A stretch of 33,567 nucleotides of DNA from positions 1-33,567 of the forward strand of contig CALWJF010000053.1 of assembly GCA_944380935.1 (NCBI GenBank), written 5' to 3'. The notes below the pieces were generated by a model that had not been told where the DNA came from, made no database searches, and saw only the letters and a program-made list of their open reading frames with translations. This document shows positions 8,901-17,703 of this stretch, piece by piece; position 1 is the first letter of the stretch; every line of letters starts with the position of its first letter. Position numbers and translations under genes: made by a program. The DNA comes from an uncultured Clostridia bacterium. Its GTDB lineage: Bacteria; Bacillota; Clostridia; Oscillospirales; QAMX01.

Positions 8901-9569
8901 GCGGAAGCCCAACGTGAATTAGACAGATTAAAACGGGAAGTACGTGCTTTGGGTTCCATTTATCCCGGAGCAATCCAAGAATATAAGAACCTGCTTCAGC
9001 GGCATACATTTATGGATGGCCAGAAAAAAGATGCAGAAGTATCCAGAAACGAGATTCTGGAAATTATTCAGGATATTAATTGCCGGATGCGTGAAATTTT
9101 CACACAGCAGTTTGCAGTGATTTCCCGCAATTTCACAGAAATTTTCAAACGGATTTTTGGGGGAGGGACGGCAAAAATTGCATTATCCGATCCGGATGAC
9201 GTACTGCAAAGCGGCATCGATATTATGGTCCAGCCACCGGGGAAACAGTTGAAAGTACTGACCCTTTTATCTGGTGGAGAGCGTGCATTGGCGGCGATTG
9301 CGTTGTATTTTGCAATTATGACCGTTCGGCCCGCGCCGTTTTGTGTGCTTGACGAAATAGAATCGGCATTGGATGAGGCAAATGTCCGTTTATTTGGCCG
9401 ATATCTGCAGGAAATGTCAGATAAGGTACAGTTTATTGTAATATCGCACCGGCGCGGAACCATGGAAGCTGCGGATATGCTTTATGGGGTAGCAATGCCA
9501 AGACAGGGGATATCGCGTATATTGGCACTGAATGTTGCGGAAGCAGAAAAAGAATATATAAAGGACTAA
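6000..9569 (+). CDS. smc: Chromosome partition protein SMC
   Basis: SMC is the core of bacterial condensin and works with ScpA and ScpB (not in this window) to organise and segregate the chromosome. The 1189-residue length is standard. The N-terminal head has Walker A [22 protein letters not shown]. Long coiled coils occupy about residues 165–500 and 675–1020. A hinge lies between them ([10 protein letters not shown] to [11 protein letters not shown]). The C-terminal head carries the ABC signature [14 protein letters not shown] and Walker B [15 protein letters not shown]. The start is a GTG at 6000, eight bases after GGAG; no earlier start fits because the radical SAM gene stops at 5995. ftsY follows after four bases. 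Confidence 0.98.
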   Translation: [1189 protein letters not shown]

Positions 9570-9573
9570 AAGT

Positions 9574-10506
9574 ATGGGATTTTTTGATAAAATTAAATCC
9601 GGATTAACCAAGACCCGGAATAAAATCAGCGATATGATTAACTCCGTGGTATCCTCATTCCGGGAAGTGGATGAGGAGATGCTTGAAGAACTGGAAGAAG
9701 CATTGATCTTATCTGATATGGGCGCGGATGCGGCGCATGAGGTAATCGAGCAGTTGCGCCGCGAAGTTGCCGCACAGAGATTGAAAGACCCGGAACAGGT
9801 ACGGGAACAGCTGGCTTCCATTTTAGCTGGAATGTTGCGCGGCGAACCGGAGGAAGATGCAGCTTTTCGTTCGACAATGGGACTGCGTATCAATACGTGC
9901 CCGTCGATTATTCTGGTTGTCGGCGTTAACGGCGTCGGGAAGACGACGTCTATTGGAAAACTTGCCAATCTTCTGGCAAAAGAAGGCAAGCGTGTTATTC
10001 TTGCAGCGGGAGATACTTTCCGTGCAGCTGCAGCTGAGCAACTCGGGATTTGGGCCGAACGTGCAGGTGTGGAGATCGTCCGGCATGAAGAAGGATCTGA
10101 TCCGGCTTCCGTGGTCTATGATGCGATCCAGGCAGCAAAATCACGGGGGTGTAATGTAATCATCTGTGATACCGCAGGCCGACTGCATAATAAATCTAAC
10201 CTGATGCGGGAATTGGAAAAAATCAGCCGGGTAATTGACCGTGAATTGCCGGGCGCGGACCGGGAAACTTTGCTTGTACTGGATGCGACGACGGGCCAGA
10301 ATGCGTTGATGCAGGCAAAAAGCTTTAAAGAGAGCGTTTCCGTTACAGGCCTGGTATTGGCCAAATTGGATGGTACGGCGAAGGGTGGAATTGTTATTGC
10401 AATCAAGCGGGAACTGGATGTGCCGGTACGTTTTGTATGTGTAGGCGAGGGAATTGATGATCTTTTGCCGTTTGATGCGGATGATTTTGCAAAAGCATTG
10501 TTTTAG
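9574..10506 (+). CDS. ftsY: Signal recognition particle receptor FtsY
   Basis: FtsY is the membrane-associated SRP GTPase that docks ribosome–SRP complexes at the translocon. The protein has 310 residues and lacks the long acidic A domain of E. coli FtsY, as is normal for Gram-positive bacteria. Residues 1–95 form the helical N domain. The G domain shows VVGVNGVGKTTSIGKLA (P loop), DTFRAAAAEQL (the SRP-GTPase insertion), DTAGRLHNKSNL, LAKLDGTAKGG and the C-terminal VGEGIDDLLPFDADDF. A weak AAGGA lies eight bases before the ATG. It is sandwiched between smc and rph with very short gaps. Confidence 0.97.
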   Translation: MGFFDKIKSGLTKTRNKISDMINSVVSSFREVDEEMLEELEEALILSDMGADAAHEVIEQLRREVAAQRLKDPEQVREQLASILAGMLRGEPEEDAAFRSTMGLRINTCPSIILVVGVNGVGKTTSIGKLANLLAKEGKRVILAAGDTFRAAAAEQLGIWAERAGVEIVRHEEGSDPASVVYDAIQAAKSRGCNVIICDTAGRLHNKSNLMRELEKISRVIDRELPGADRETLLVLDATTGQNALMQAKSFKESVSVTGLVLAKLDGTAKGGIVIAIKRELDVPVRFVCVGEGIDDLLPFDADDFAKALF

Positions 10507-10523
10507 TGGATAGGGGGCATAAT

Positions 10524-11270
10524 ATGGCGAGAATAGATGGACGGAAATACGACCAGTTGCGTTCTTTGACCATTCTTCCGGACTTTACGCGTTATGCGGA
10601 AGGGAGCGTTTTAATTACCCAGGGGAATACCATGGTACTTTGTACTGCATCCTTTACAGAAGGAGTACCGCGTCATGTGAAGGGCACAGGACTCGGCTGG
10701 TTAACGGCGGAATACGATATGCTTCCGCGCGCGAATCGGGAGCGGTCTTCACGGGATATAGCAAAACTGAAATTGTCCGGACGCAGTGCCGAAATTCAGA
10801 GGTTGATCGGTCGAAGCCTGCGCAGTGTGACGGATATGGCAAAGCTTGGTGAAAACACGTTTGTGATAGACTGCGATGTGCTTCAAGGCGACGGCGGTAC
10901 CCGCTGCGCGTCAATAACCGGCGGTTTTGTGGCACTGTTTATTGCCTGCGCCAGGTTAATAGAACAGGGTGTGTTAACGGAAATGCCGCTGCGCGATTAT
11001 ATCGCTGCATTGGGTTGCGGGATTGTCCATATTGATGGTGCCGACCATCCGGTAGTGGATATGTCCTATGAAGAAGATAGTTGTGCCATTGTTGATTTTA
11101 ATCTTGTCGCAACTGGTACCGGCGCAATTGCAGAAATCCAGGGTACTGGAGAAGGGCGTCCATATACCCCACAGGAGCTTTCTTCCTTAGTATCAATGGC
11201 GCTTCCTGCTGTAGAAGAGGTAATTCGTGTACAAAAAGAAATTACGGATAAATATGGATATAAACTATGA
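10524..11270 (+). CDS. rph: Ribonuclease PH
   Basis: RNase PH is a phosphate-dependent 3'-to-5' exoribonuclease that trims tRNA and rRNA 3' ends. The protein has 248 residues and contains the family hallmarks RYAEGSVLITQGNTMVLCTAS, LTAEYDMLPRAN, SGRSAEIQRLIGRSLR, DCDVLQGDGGTRCASITG and the C-terminal EIQGTGEGRPYT. The frame is open from a GTG at 10506, but AGGGGG sits six bases before the ATG at 10524, and MARIDGRKYDQLR is the usual start. It overlaps the following nucleotide-pyrophosphatase gene by four bases; rph–rdgB is a common pair. Confidence 0.97.
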   Translation: MARIDGRKYDQLRSLTILPDFTRYAEGSVLITQGNTMVLCTASFTEGVPRHVKGTGLGWLTAEYDMLPRANRERSSRDIAKLKLSGRSAEIQRLIGRSLRSVTDMAKLGENTFVIDCDVLQGDGGTRCASITGGFVALFIACARLIEQGVLTEMPLRDYIAALGCGIVHIDGADHPVVDMSYEEDSCAIVDFNLVATGTGAIAEIQGTGEGRPYTPQELSSLVSMALPAVEEVIRVQKEITDKYGYKL

Positions 11271-11875
11271 ACATGAAATGGATTATTGCGACCAATAATA
11301 AGAGTAAAGTAAAAGAATTCCATAAAATCCTGCCGCCGCTGGGGATTCAGGCACAGTCGCTTGCTGAAGCCGGAATCTCGCTGGAAGTGGAGGAAACGGG
11401 AGTAAGCTTTGAGGAAAATGCGCTGCTGAAAGCACGCGCGTGTTGTGCGCGTACGGGTTTGCCCTCTGTTTCGGATGACTCTGGATTGGTTGTTGACGCG
11501 CTTAACGGCGCACCGGGGATCTATTCTGCACGATATGCAGCAACCGACGCCGAATGCAATGCGCGGGTATTGCGTGAAATGGAACAGGTGCCGGACGGTG
11601 AAGCGCGTCATGCGCGTTTTGTCTGTGTGATTGCCTGCGTACTGCCGGACGGCAGGGAATTTACCGTATATGGGGAGTGTCATGGACAGATCGCACGCGA
11701 AGAACGTGGAGAAAATGGATTCGGCTATGACCCCTTATTTTATGCGCCGGAGTATGGAAAGACCTATGGAGAGCTTACGCCGGAAGTGAAAAATGAAATA
11801 TCCCATCGTGCGGCAGCGTTGCGAGCATTTGCGGAGAAACTCAAGGAAATGGGGATCAAACAGGATGACGAGTAA
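11267..11875 (+). CDS. rdgB: dITP/XTP pyrophosphatase (RdgB/HAM1 family)
   Basis: This enzyme hydrolyses dITP, ITP and XTP to the monophosphates and so keeps deaminated purines out of nucleic acids. The 202-residue protein has the family's N-terminal IIATNNKSKVKEF, the acidic active-site region SVSDDSGLVVDALNGAPGIYSARY and the C-terminal FGYDPLFYAPEYGKTYGEL followed by ISHRAAALR. The start ATG overlaps the rph stop as ATGA; a second ATG two codons later (MKWIIATNN) is equally possible. It overlaps the CRM-domain gene downstream. Confidence 0.96.
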   Translation: MNMKWIIATNNKSKVKEFHKILPPLGIQAQSLAEAGISLEVEETGVSFEENALLKARACCARTGLPSVSDDSGLVVDALNGAPGIYSARYAATDAECNARVLREMEQVPDGEARHARFVCVIACVLPDGREFTVYGECHGQIAREERGENGFGYDPLFYAPEYGKTYGELTPEVKNEISHRAAALRAFAEKLKEMGIKQDDE

Positions 11876-12161
11876 AGAAAGGGCAATGCTTCGTTCGCGC
11901 GCCAACACGCTGCGAACAATTTTTCAGATTGGCAAGCAGGAAATTGGCGGGAATCTGATTGCACAAGTAGATGGTGCATTGGAAACACGGGAACTGATTA
12001 AACTTCGTGTATTGGAGACATCGGGCCTTACAGCTGGGGAAGCGGCAGAACAAATTGCAGCGGCGACAGCGAGTACGGTGGTTCAGGTGATTGGTACTCG
12101 CTTTGTGCTTTACCGTGAGAGCCGGACGCTGCCTGTCGATAAAAGGATTCGTCTGGAATGA
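11865..12161 (+). CDS. yhbY: YhbY/CRM-domain RNA-binding protein
   Basis: This small basic protein of 98 residues matches the YhbY family, which consists of a single CRM domain and associates with pre-50S ribosomal particles. Visible hallmarks are LRSRANTLRTIFQIGKQEI near the start, the GG in IGGNLIAQVDGALETRELIKLRVLE, and a C-terminal strand ATASTVVQVIGTRFVLYRES. The frame extends upstream to 11793, but that would overlap rdgB by more than 80 bases. The ATG at 11865 gives the normal family length and follows a GGGGA by about ten bases. It overlaps rdgB and nadD at either end. Confidence 0.93.
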   Translation: MTSKERAMLRSRANTLRTIFQIGKQEIGGNLIAQVDGALETRELIKLRVLETSGLTAGEAAEQIAAATASTVVQVIGTRFVLYRESRTLPVDKRIRLE

Positions 12162-12778
12162 GCGGGGAAAAACTTGGTATTTTTGGTGGAACGTTTAATC
12201 CGCCGCACATAGGGCATATTTATGCTGCACAGCAGGCATCTCAGGCGTTGGGACTGCGAATTCTATTCATACCGGATAATATACCTCCTCATAAGAAGAT
12301 GCCGCCACATAGCGCTTCAGCAGAAGACCGGTTGGAGATGACAAAACTGGCGGCCCGACAAGTGCCGGGCGCACAAGTTCTTGATCTGGAAATCCGGCGG
12401 GGAAGTTGTAGTTATACTGCAGATACTGTAGAGCAACTTGCCCGTCTATATCCTGGGGATGAATTGTGGTTGATCGTGGGAACGGATATGCTATGTACAT
12501 TGCATACCTGGTATCAGCCGGAACGGATTTTTGCGCATGCAAGTATAGCGGCACTTGCCCGGGATACAGGCGACCGGGGGAAAATTGAGAAGAGCGCGGC
12601 ATTCTTACGGCAAAAATATGGAGCGCAAATAGCGTTAATTGATGCACAGCCGCTTCCGGTTTCTTCATCTCAAATCCGGGATGGGTTGTATACGTCGGAT
12701 ACAGCGCGCTGGCTGCCGCAGGAAGTGTTTGCTTACATAAAAGAAAGAGGGTTATATCGACTTGACCTTAGATCTTGA
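12158..12778 (+). CDS. nadD: Nicotinate-nucleotide adenylyltransferase
   Basis: NadD makes deamido-NAD from nicotinate mononucleotide and ATP in NAD synthesis. The 206-residue protein begins LGIFGGTFNPPHIGHIYAAQ, which contains the nucleotidyltransferase motif GGTFNPPHIGH. It also has IPPHKKM and WLIVGTDMLCTLHTWY, and ends with the ISSSQIRDG-like PVSSSQIRDG that binds ATP phosphates. ATGA overlap with the yhbY stop suggests coupling. It overlaps yqeK by 17 bases; nadD–yqeK is a widely conserved pair. Confidence 0.97.
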   Translation: MSGEKLGIFGGTFNPPHIGHIYAAQQASQALGLRILFIPDNIPPHKKMPPHSASAEDRLEMTKLAARQVPGAQVLDLEIRRGSCSYTADTVEQLARLYPGDELWLIVGTDMLCTLHTWYQPERIFAHASIAALARDTGDRGKIEKSAAFLRQKYGAQIALIDAQPLPVSSSQIRDGLYTSDTARWLPQEVFAYIKERGLYRLDLRS

Positions 12779-13370
12779 AAGGCTTCGGGTATATATAGGA
12801 GAAAAGCTGTCTCGTCGTTCTGCCCATATATTCGGATGCGAACAGACAGCGGTGCTTCTTGCCGAACGATGGGGTGCAGATGCAGAAAAAGCGCGGATTG
12901 CGGCACTATTACACGATATTACAAAATATTATTCTCTGGATGAGCAGTTGAAATTGGTAGAAAAATATAGTATAATGCTGAATCAGGATGATCTGGATTC
13001 ACCCCAGGTTTTGCACGCTTATACAGCTGCCGGGGTGGCTCGCTATGTGTTCGGACTTGATGAAGAAATTGTAGGGGCAATTTACTGGCACACTACCGGA
13101 CATGCCAACATGCATCTGTTGGAGAAAATTCTTTATTTGGCAGACATGCTGGAACCGGGACGTAATTTTCCTGACGTTGAACTGCTACGCAGGAAAATGA
13201 TGGATGATCTGGATGCTGCACTTGTAGATGCGCTTGCGTCTACGGTTGCTTTTAATTTGCACAAAAAGGTATTGATTCATCCGGTAACAATAGAAGCATA
13301 TAACGACCTGCTTCGAAGTGGATGTAGGAAATATCAAACTGAGCATTTGACCCATATGGGACAGGCATAA
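12762..13370 (+). CDS. yqeK: HD-domain hydrolase YqeK (symmetrical Ap4A hydrolase family)
   Basis: The 202-residue protein is an HD-superfamily metal-dependent phosphohydrolase. The early helix SRRSAHIFGCEQTAVLLAERW carries the first histidine, ARIAALLHDITKYYS is the HD motif, and IVGAIYWHTTGHANMHLLEKILYLADMLEPGR supplies the later histidine and aspartate. Members of the YqeK family have been shown to split Ap4A into two ADP in Gram-positive bacteria; activity here is inferred. The predicted start is a TTG at 12762, ten bases after GAGGG. No ATG gives the N-terminal helix. Its place after nadD and before the LCP and rsfS genes is typical. Confidence 0.92.
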   Translation: MTLDLERLRVYIGEKLSRRSAHIFGCEQTAVLLAERWGADAEKARIAALLHDITKYYSLDEQLKLVEKYSIMLNQDDLDSPQVLHAYTAAGVARYVFGLDEEIVGAIYWHTTGHANMHLLEKILYLADMLEPGRNFPDVELLRRKMMDDLDAALVDALASTVAFNLHKKVLIHPVTIEAYNDLLRSGCRKYQTEHLTHMGQA

Positions 13371-13384
13371 AAAAAGGATGGCAT

Positions 13385-14767
13385 ATGAGAAGAGGAAAAC
13401 ATGAAGCTGGAAACCAGCATGTAAATAAACCGGCATCGGTACCCGAAAAAAGAGAAGAAACTCGATATGTACCGCAGCCTAAACCGGCCAAGCAAAAAAA
13501 ACGTCGCCGGGGATGTTTGGTAGTGCTCATAACGCTATTGATTTTGCTGATCATGGTGGTTGTTGCTGGTTTCATTTATTGGGAGACTTATGTCAAACCT
13601 CCGGTATCTAAAAATAATGATAATGCAAACGGAACAACGGTGATAGGCGGTTATGATCCGGAAAATTCGGACCAGACCGACATGCCGGATCCGGAAGACG
13701 GCGACTCGGAGTCTGACTTTGAGGAAGCAGTAAAGAATCAGGGAGAGTCAATAGAGATTGCAGGTAGTGAACGGAAAGATGAATGTTTTACGTTGTTGGT
13801 TGTAGGACTGGATGAATCGGAGCGTTTGACGGACACGATTATTGTTGCAACCTTTAATGTGCATGATAAGACGGTAGCTGTGCTCAATGTTCCCCGAGAT
13901 ACGTTGTCTTCTTATAATGGTGGTTCAATTCATAAAATCAATTCTGCCTATGGTTCTGGCGGGATTGAACGTTCGATTACAGAAATACAAAATGTTATAG
14001 GTTTTGAAATTGACCGTTATGTGATTATTACCTATGACGCTTTCAAGGAATTGATTGATGAAATAGGCGGAATCGATATCTATGTGCCGCAGGATATGTA
14101 CAAAAACACCGGCGATATGATTATTGATTTAAAAGAAGGACAGCAAACGCTTGATGGGGAACATGCGTTGATGTATATGCGTTATCGTGGATACGCTAAC
14201 GCGGATCTTGCACGTATTGAGGCGCAGCAGAGTTTCTATCAGGCGGTAATTGAAAAAATTGCTCGTCCGGCAACATTGCTAAATTTGCCGGGCCTTGCAT
14301 CTGTGGTAATGGAAAATGTTGAAACGGATTTGTCTGTTGGAGAAATGATTTGGATTGGCGTAAACTACATTTCAATGGATACAGATACAATGGTATATAA
14401 TACGCTTCCCAATACGCCTCGCTATATTAATGAAATTTCTTATGTAATCCCTAATGAACGGCAGATTTTGGAATTGGTCAATACCTATTATAATCCTTAT
14501 GTAGAGGAAATTACGTCGCTTAAACTGACGCCTGTCCCGCAAGAAACGTCAAAAGAAGAAAATAATACGGATGAAGATGAGACGCCCGAAGCGGGAGTTG
14601 AACCTGATGTAGTCGAAGATCCAAATGACGGAGACATTGAGTATCCGGATGAAGGGCAAGACGATGACGATGATATCTTCTGGATAGGTTCAGGAGGAGA
14701 AGACCTTTCAATCGTTGAAGAAACAGGGGATGAAAATTTGGATAGTGAGGGAACCTTTATAGAATGA
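13385..14767 (+). CDS. LytR-CpsA-Psr (LCP) family cell-envelope protein
   Basis: LCP proteins transfer undecaprenyl-linked polymers (teichoic acids or capsule) onto peptidoglycan outside the membrane. The 460-residue protein has a basic cytoplasmic tail (KQKKRRRG), one membrane segment at about residues 43–66, and an acidic linker. The LCP catalytic region runs from about residue 137 to 300, with LLVVGLDESERLTDTIIVATF, VLNVPRDTL (with the conserved arginine), KINSAYG and HALMYMRYRGYANADLARIEAQQ. The last ~70 residues form a low-complexity Asp/Glu-rich tail with no domain I recognise. AAGGA precedes the ATG by six bases. Placement between yqeK and rsfS is common in Clostridia. Confidence 0.93.
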   Translation: MRRGKHEAGNQHVNKPASVPEKREETRYVPQPKPAKQKKRRRGCLVVLITLLILLIMVVVAGFIYWETYVKPPVSKNNDNANGTTVIGGYDPENSDQTDMPDPEDGDSESDFEEAVKNQGESIEIAGSERKDECFTLLVVGLDESERLTDTIIVATFNVHDKTVAVLNVPRDTLSSYNGGSIHKINSAYGSGGIERSITEIQNVIGFEIDRYVIITYDAFKELIDEIGGIDIYVPQDMYKNTGDMIIDLKEGQQTLDGEHALMYMRYRGYANADLARIEAQQSFYQAVIEKIARPATLLNLPGLASVVMENVETDLSVGEMIWIGVNYISMDTDTMVYNTLPNTPRYINEISYVIPNERQILELVNTYYNPYVEEITSLKLTPVPQETSKEENNTDEDETPEAGVEPDVVEDPNDGDIEYPDEGQDDDDDIFWIGSGGEDLSIVEETGDENLDSEGTFIE

Positions 14768-14792
14768 TTAAAAAAGACGGGAAAGGATTAAT

Positions 14793-15197
14793 ATGAACGA
14801 GAATCATATGCCCAAGATCGTAGATGAGAACAATATCGGCGAATATATCCGTGCTGTGAGTACCATTTTGGAGGATCAGCGTGCAACGGATATCGAGCTT
14901 TTGCACGTTGCGAAGCTGACGACAATGGCGGATTATTTTATCATTTGTTCAGGAAATTCCGTCACCCATATTCGTGCATTAAGTGAAGCGGTTGAGCATG
15001 AACTGGAAACAAAATTCGGTCTTCGTCCGCATCATATAGAGGGTTATAGTGCGGCTAACTGGATTTTGATGGACTATGGTTTTCTTGTCGTGCATATTTT
15101 TCACCGTGAAACTCGACAGTTTTATTCGTTGTCCCGGTTATGGAATGACCCGGGGCAAGAAAATCAGGCAGAAGGAAAGCAGGGAGAAGAAATATGA
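14793..15197 (+). CDS. rsfS: Ribosomal silencing factor RsfS
   Basis: RsfS binds protein L14 of the large subunit and blocks joining of the small subunit when nutrients are low. The 134-residue protein contains the family core [35 protein letters not shown] and the closing region [33 protein letters not shown]. The last ~18 residues are a hydrophilic tail. AAAGGA lies five bases before the ATG. The stop overlaps leuS as ATGA. Confidence 0.96.
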   Translation: MNENHMPKIVDENNIGEYIRAVSTILEDQRATDIELLHVAKLTTMADYFIICSGNSVTHIRALSEAVEHELETKFGLRPHHIEGYSAANWILMDYGFLVVHIFHRETRQFYSLSRLWNDPGQENQAEGKQGEEI

Positions 15198-17596
15198 AAT
15201 ACGATGCCTTGGGTATCGAAAAGAAATGGCAGAGAATATGGGAGGATCGACGTGCCTTTCATGCGGAGAATTGCAGTGAAAAGCCTAAATGGTATTCGCT
15301 GGTAGAGTTTCCGTATCCGTCCGGACAGGGATTGCATATCGGCCATCCACGGCCTTACACAGCAATGGATATCGTTTCCAGAAAACGGCGTATGCAGGGA
15401 TATAATGTCCTTTTCCCGATCGGATGGGATGCGTTCGGCCTGCCGACGGAAAATTATGCGATTCGTACTCATACGCATCCGGCAAAGGTAACGCATGACA
15501 ATATAGCCCATTTCACCGAGCAGGCCAAGGCAATTGGTTTTTCCTTCGACTGGGAACGGGAAATTTCGACTGCAGATCCGGAGTATTATAAGTGGACGCA
15601 GTGGATTTTTCTCCAGATGTTTAAGAATGGGCTTGCCTATAAGCAGAATATGACCGTCAACTGGTGTACTTCCTGTAAGATTGTACTGGCGAATGAGGAA
15701 GTAGTTGAAGGTCATTGTGAACGCTGTGGCGGGGAAGTTGTCCGTAAGGAAAAGAGCCAATGGATGTTGCGGATTACGAAATATGCGCAGCGCCTTCTGG
15801 ATGGACTGGATCATGTCGACTATGTTGAGCGTGTAAAGCTGGCAGAACGAAACTGGATCGGACGCAGCGAAGGTGCTGAGGTGGATTTTCAAACAACCGC
15901 AGGTGATCCGTTGCGTGTGTTTACGACTCGCCCGGATACATTGTTTGGCGTGACCTACATGGTTATTTCACCAGAGCATCCTTTTATCCAAAAATGGGCT
16001 AATACGATCATGAATCCAGATGCGATTGCTGCTTATCAGAAAGAAGCAGCCAAAAAATCGGATTTTGAACGTTCGGAACTCAATCATGATAAGACTGGCG
16101 TGGAGATTCAGGGCGTTCGAGCTATCAATCCGGTTAATGGTCAGGAAGTGCCGATTTTTGTTTCGGATTATGTACTTATGACTTATGGCACCGGTGCGAT
16201 TATGGCTGTGCCGGCGCATGATACTCGTGACTGGGAATTCGCCAAAACCTTTAACCTTCCAATTGTTGAAGTGGTAGCAGGCGGTAATGTAGAAGAAGCG
16301 GCTTTTACAGATGTTGCAACGGGGAAATTGGTGAATTCTGGGTTCTTAAATGGTATGGAAGTCGCGGATGCGAAACGTGCGATCGTTCAATACCTGAAGG
16401 AAAAGGGAATCGGTCAACCTAAAATTAATTATAAATTGCGCGATTGGGTTTTTGCCCGTCAGCGTTATTGGGGAGAGCCTGTACCGATTATTATTTGTCC
16501 AAAGTGTGGTTATGTTCCTTTGAAGGAGGAAGATTTGCCGCTGCGTTTGCCGGATGTAGAAAGCTACGAGCCCACTGATAACGGAGAGAGTCCGTTGGCA
16601 AAGGTCCGCAGCTGGGTTGAGGTGAAATGTCCCTGCTGCGGAGGCGCTGCTGAGCGGGAGACGGATACGATGCCCAACTGGGCTGGCTCATCCTGGTATT
16701 TCCTGCGCTATATGGATCCACACAACGATACTGCACTTGCATCAAAGGAAGCTATTAATTATTGGGGCCAGGTAGACTGGTATAACGGCGGCATGGAGCA
16801 TGCAACGCTGCATCTGCTTTATTCTCGTTTTTGGAATATGTTTCTGCATGATATTGGAGTTGTACCCAATGATGAGCCGTATGCCAAGCGTACGAGTCAT
16901 GGTATGATTTTGGGCGAAAACGGAGAAAAGATGTCCAAATCGCGCGGAAATGTTATAGATCCGATGGTAGTGATTGGGGAATATGGTGCAGATACGCTGC
17001 GTTTGTATGAAATGTTTATAGGCGATTTTGAAAAGACTGCGCCTTGGTCTACAACTGCGATTAAAGGTTGCCGCCGCTTCCTTGAGCGCGTTTGGGCGTT
17101 ATATGACGCAGTTAAGCCTGGAATGGAGTATTCTGATGAAAACCGTGCGCTGATGCATGAAACCATTCGTAAAGTGGGCGAAGATATTGAAAACATGAAG
17201 TTTAACACAGCGATCGCTGCAATGATGACGCTTGTGAATACTTTCTATGATAAAGGGTGTAATCAAGCGGAATATGCCACACTAGTGCAGTTGTTGAATC
17301 CATTTGCCCCACATATCACCGAGGAATTGTGGCAGATGCTTGGGCATAAGGATTTACTGGTCTGTCAGCCTTGGCCAGAGTATGATGAGCAGGCAACTTT
17401 GCGTGATACAGTTGAAATGCCAGTACAAGTCAATGGTCGTGTAAAATGTACGATTGTTTTACCGCGTGAAGTTAGCCGAGAAGATGCTCTTACCGCTGCA
17501 CTGGCGGAGAATCGAGTAAAATCTGCGATAGAAGGCCGAAATCTTGTAAAGACAATTGTCGTACCGGGGAAAATTATTAATATTGTCGTCAAATAA
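15194..17596 (+). CDS. leuS: Leucine–tRNA ligase
   Basis: LeuS charges tRNA-Leu in the cytosol. The 800-residue length is normal for a bacterial enzyme. The catalytic Rossmann fold has GLHIGHP (HIGH motif at about residue 48) and KMSKS at about residue 579. The editing domain CP1 shows [14 protein letters not shown] and [16 protein letters not shown]. Two CxxC pairs (CTSC/CERC) lie just before CP1 and two more (CPKC/CPCC) after it, consistent with zinc-binding inserts. The anticodon-binding helical domain ends in an [16 protein letters not shown]-type C-terminal domain. It is the last gene of the long operon. I see no T-box leader, which fits its internal position. rpsU follows with its own promoter. 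Confidence 0.98.
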   Translation: MKYDALGIEKKWQRIWEDRRAFHAENCSEKPKWYSLVEFPYPSGQGLHIGHPRPYTAMDIVSRKRRMQGYNVLFPIGWDAFGLPTENYAIRTHTHPAKVTHDNIAHFTEQAKAIGFSFDWEREISTADPEYYKWTQWIFLQMFKNGLAYKQNMTVNWCTSCKIVLANEEVVEGHCERCGGEVVRKEKSQWMLRITKYAQRLLDGLDHVDYVERVKLAERNWIGRSEGAEVDFQTTAGDPLRVFTTRPDTLFGVTYMVISPEHPFIQKWANTIMNPDAIAAYQKEAAKKSDFERSELNHDKTGVEIQGVRAINPVNGQEVPIFVSDYVLMTYGTGAIMAVPAHDTRDWEFAKTFNLPIVEVVAGGNVEEAAFTDVATGKLVNSGFLNGMEVADAKRAIVQYLKEKGIGQPKINYKLRDWVFARQRYWGEPVPIIICPKCGYVPLKEEDLPLRLPDVESYEPTDNGESPLAKVRSWVEVKCPCCGGAAERETDTMPNWAGSSWYFLRYMDPHNDTALASKEAINYWGQVDWYNGGMEHATLHLLYSRFWNMFLHDIGVVPNDEPYAKRTSHGMILGENGEKMSKSRGNVIDPMVVIGEYGADTLRLYEMFIGDFEKTAPWSTTAIKGCRRFLERVWALYDAVKPGMEYSDENRALMHETIRKVGEDIENMKFNTAIAAMMTLVNTFYDKGCNQAEYATLVQLLNPFAPHITEELWQMLGHKDLLVCQPWPEYDEQATLRDTVEMPVQVNGRVKCTIVLPREVSREDALTAALAENRVKSAIEGRNLVKTIVVPGKIINIVVK

Positions 17597-17609
17597 TCCC
17601 GTTTTTGTA

Positions 17610-17638
17610 TTGACAAGATGCGTGTTTATGAGTATAAT
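17610..17638 (+). promoter_or_regulatory. Promoter of rpsU
   Basis: TTGACA (17610–17615), 17 bases and TATAAT (17633–17638) form a perfect consensus sigma-A promoter, just 13 bases after the leuS stop. Transcription would start near 17645. Confidence 0.85.
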
Positions 17639-17647
17639 ATATGAGGT

Positions 17648-17685
17648 GGTTCTTTCGAGAATCGCAATAGCGGTTGCAATACCGC
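17648..17685 (+). promoter_or_regulatory. Two-hairpin leader of rpsU
   Basis: The ~59-nt leader holds a 6-bp stem closed by a UUCG tetraloop (17648–17663) and a second stem GCGGT/ACCGC with a six-base loop (17670–17685). The second stem lies directly before the very purine-rich ribosome binding site GGGGGGAGGG. Ribosomal-protein mRNAs often carry such structures for feedback by the protein. I recognise no named leader family here. Confidence 0.4.
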
Positions 17686-17703
17686 GCGGGGGGAGGGAAA
17701 AAG

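Noticed and set aside
15100-15193. A T-box or other leader before leuS
   Set aside because: leuS overlaps rsfS by four bases, so no leader exists; the gene is read from the long operon.
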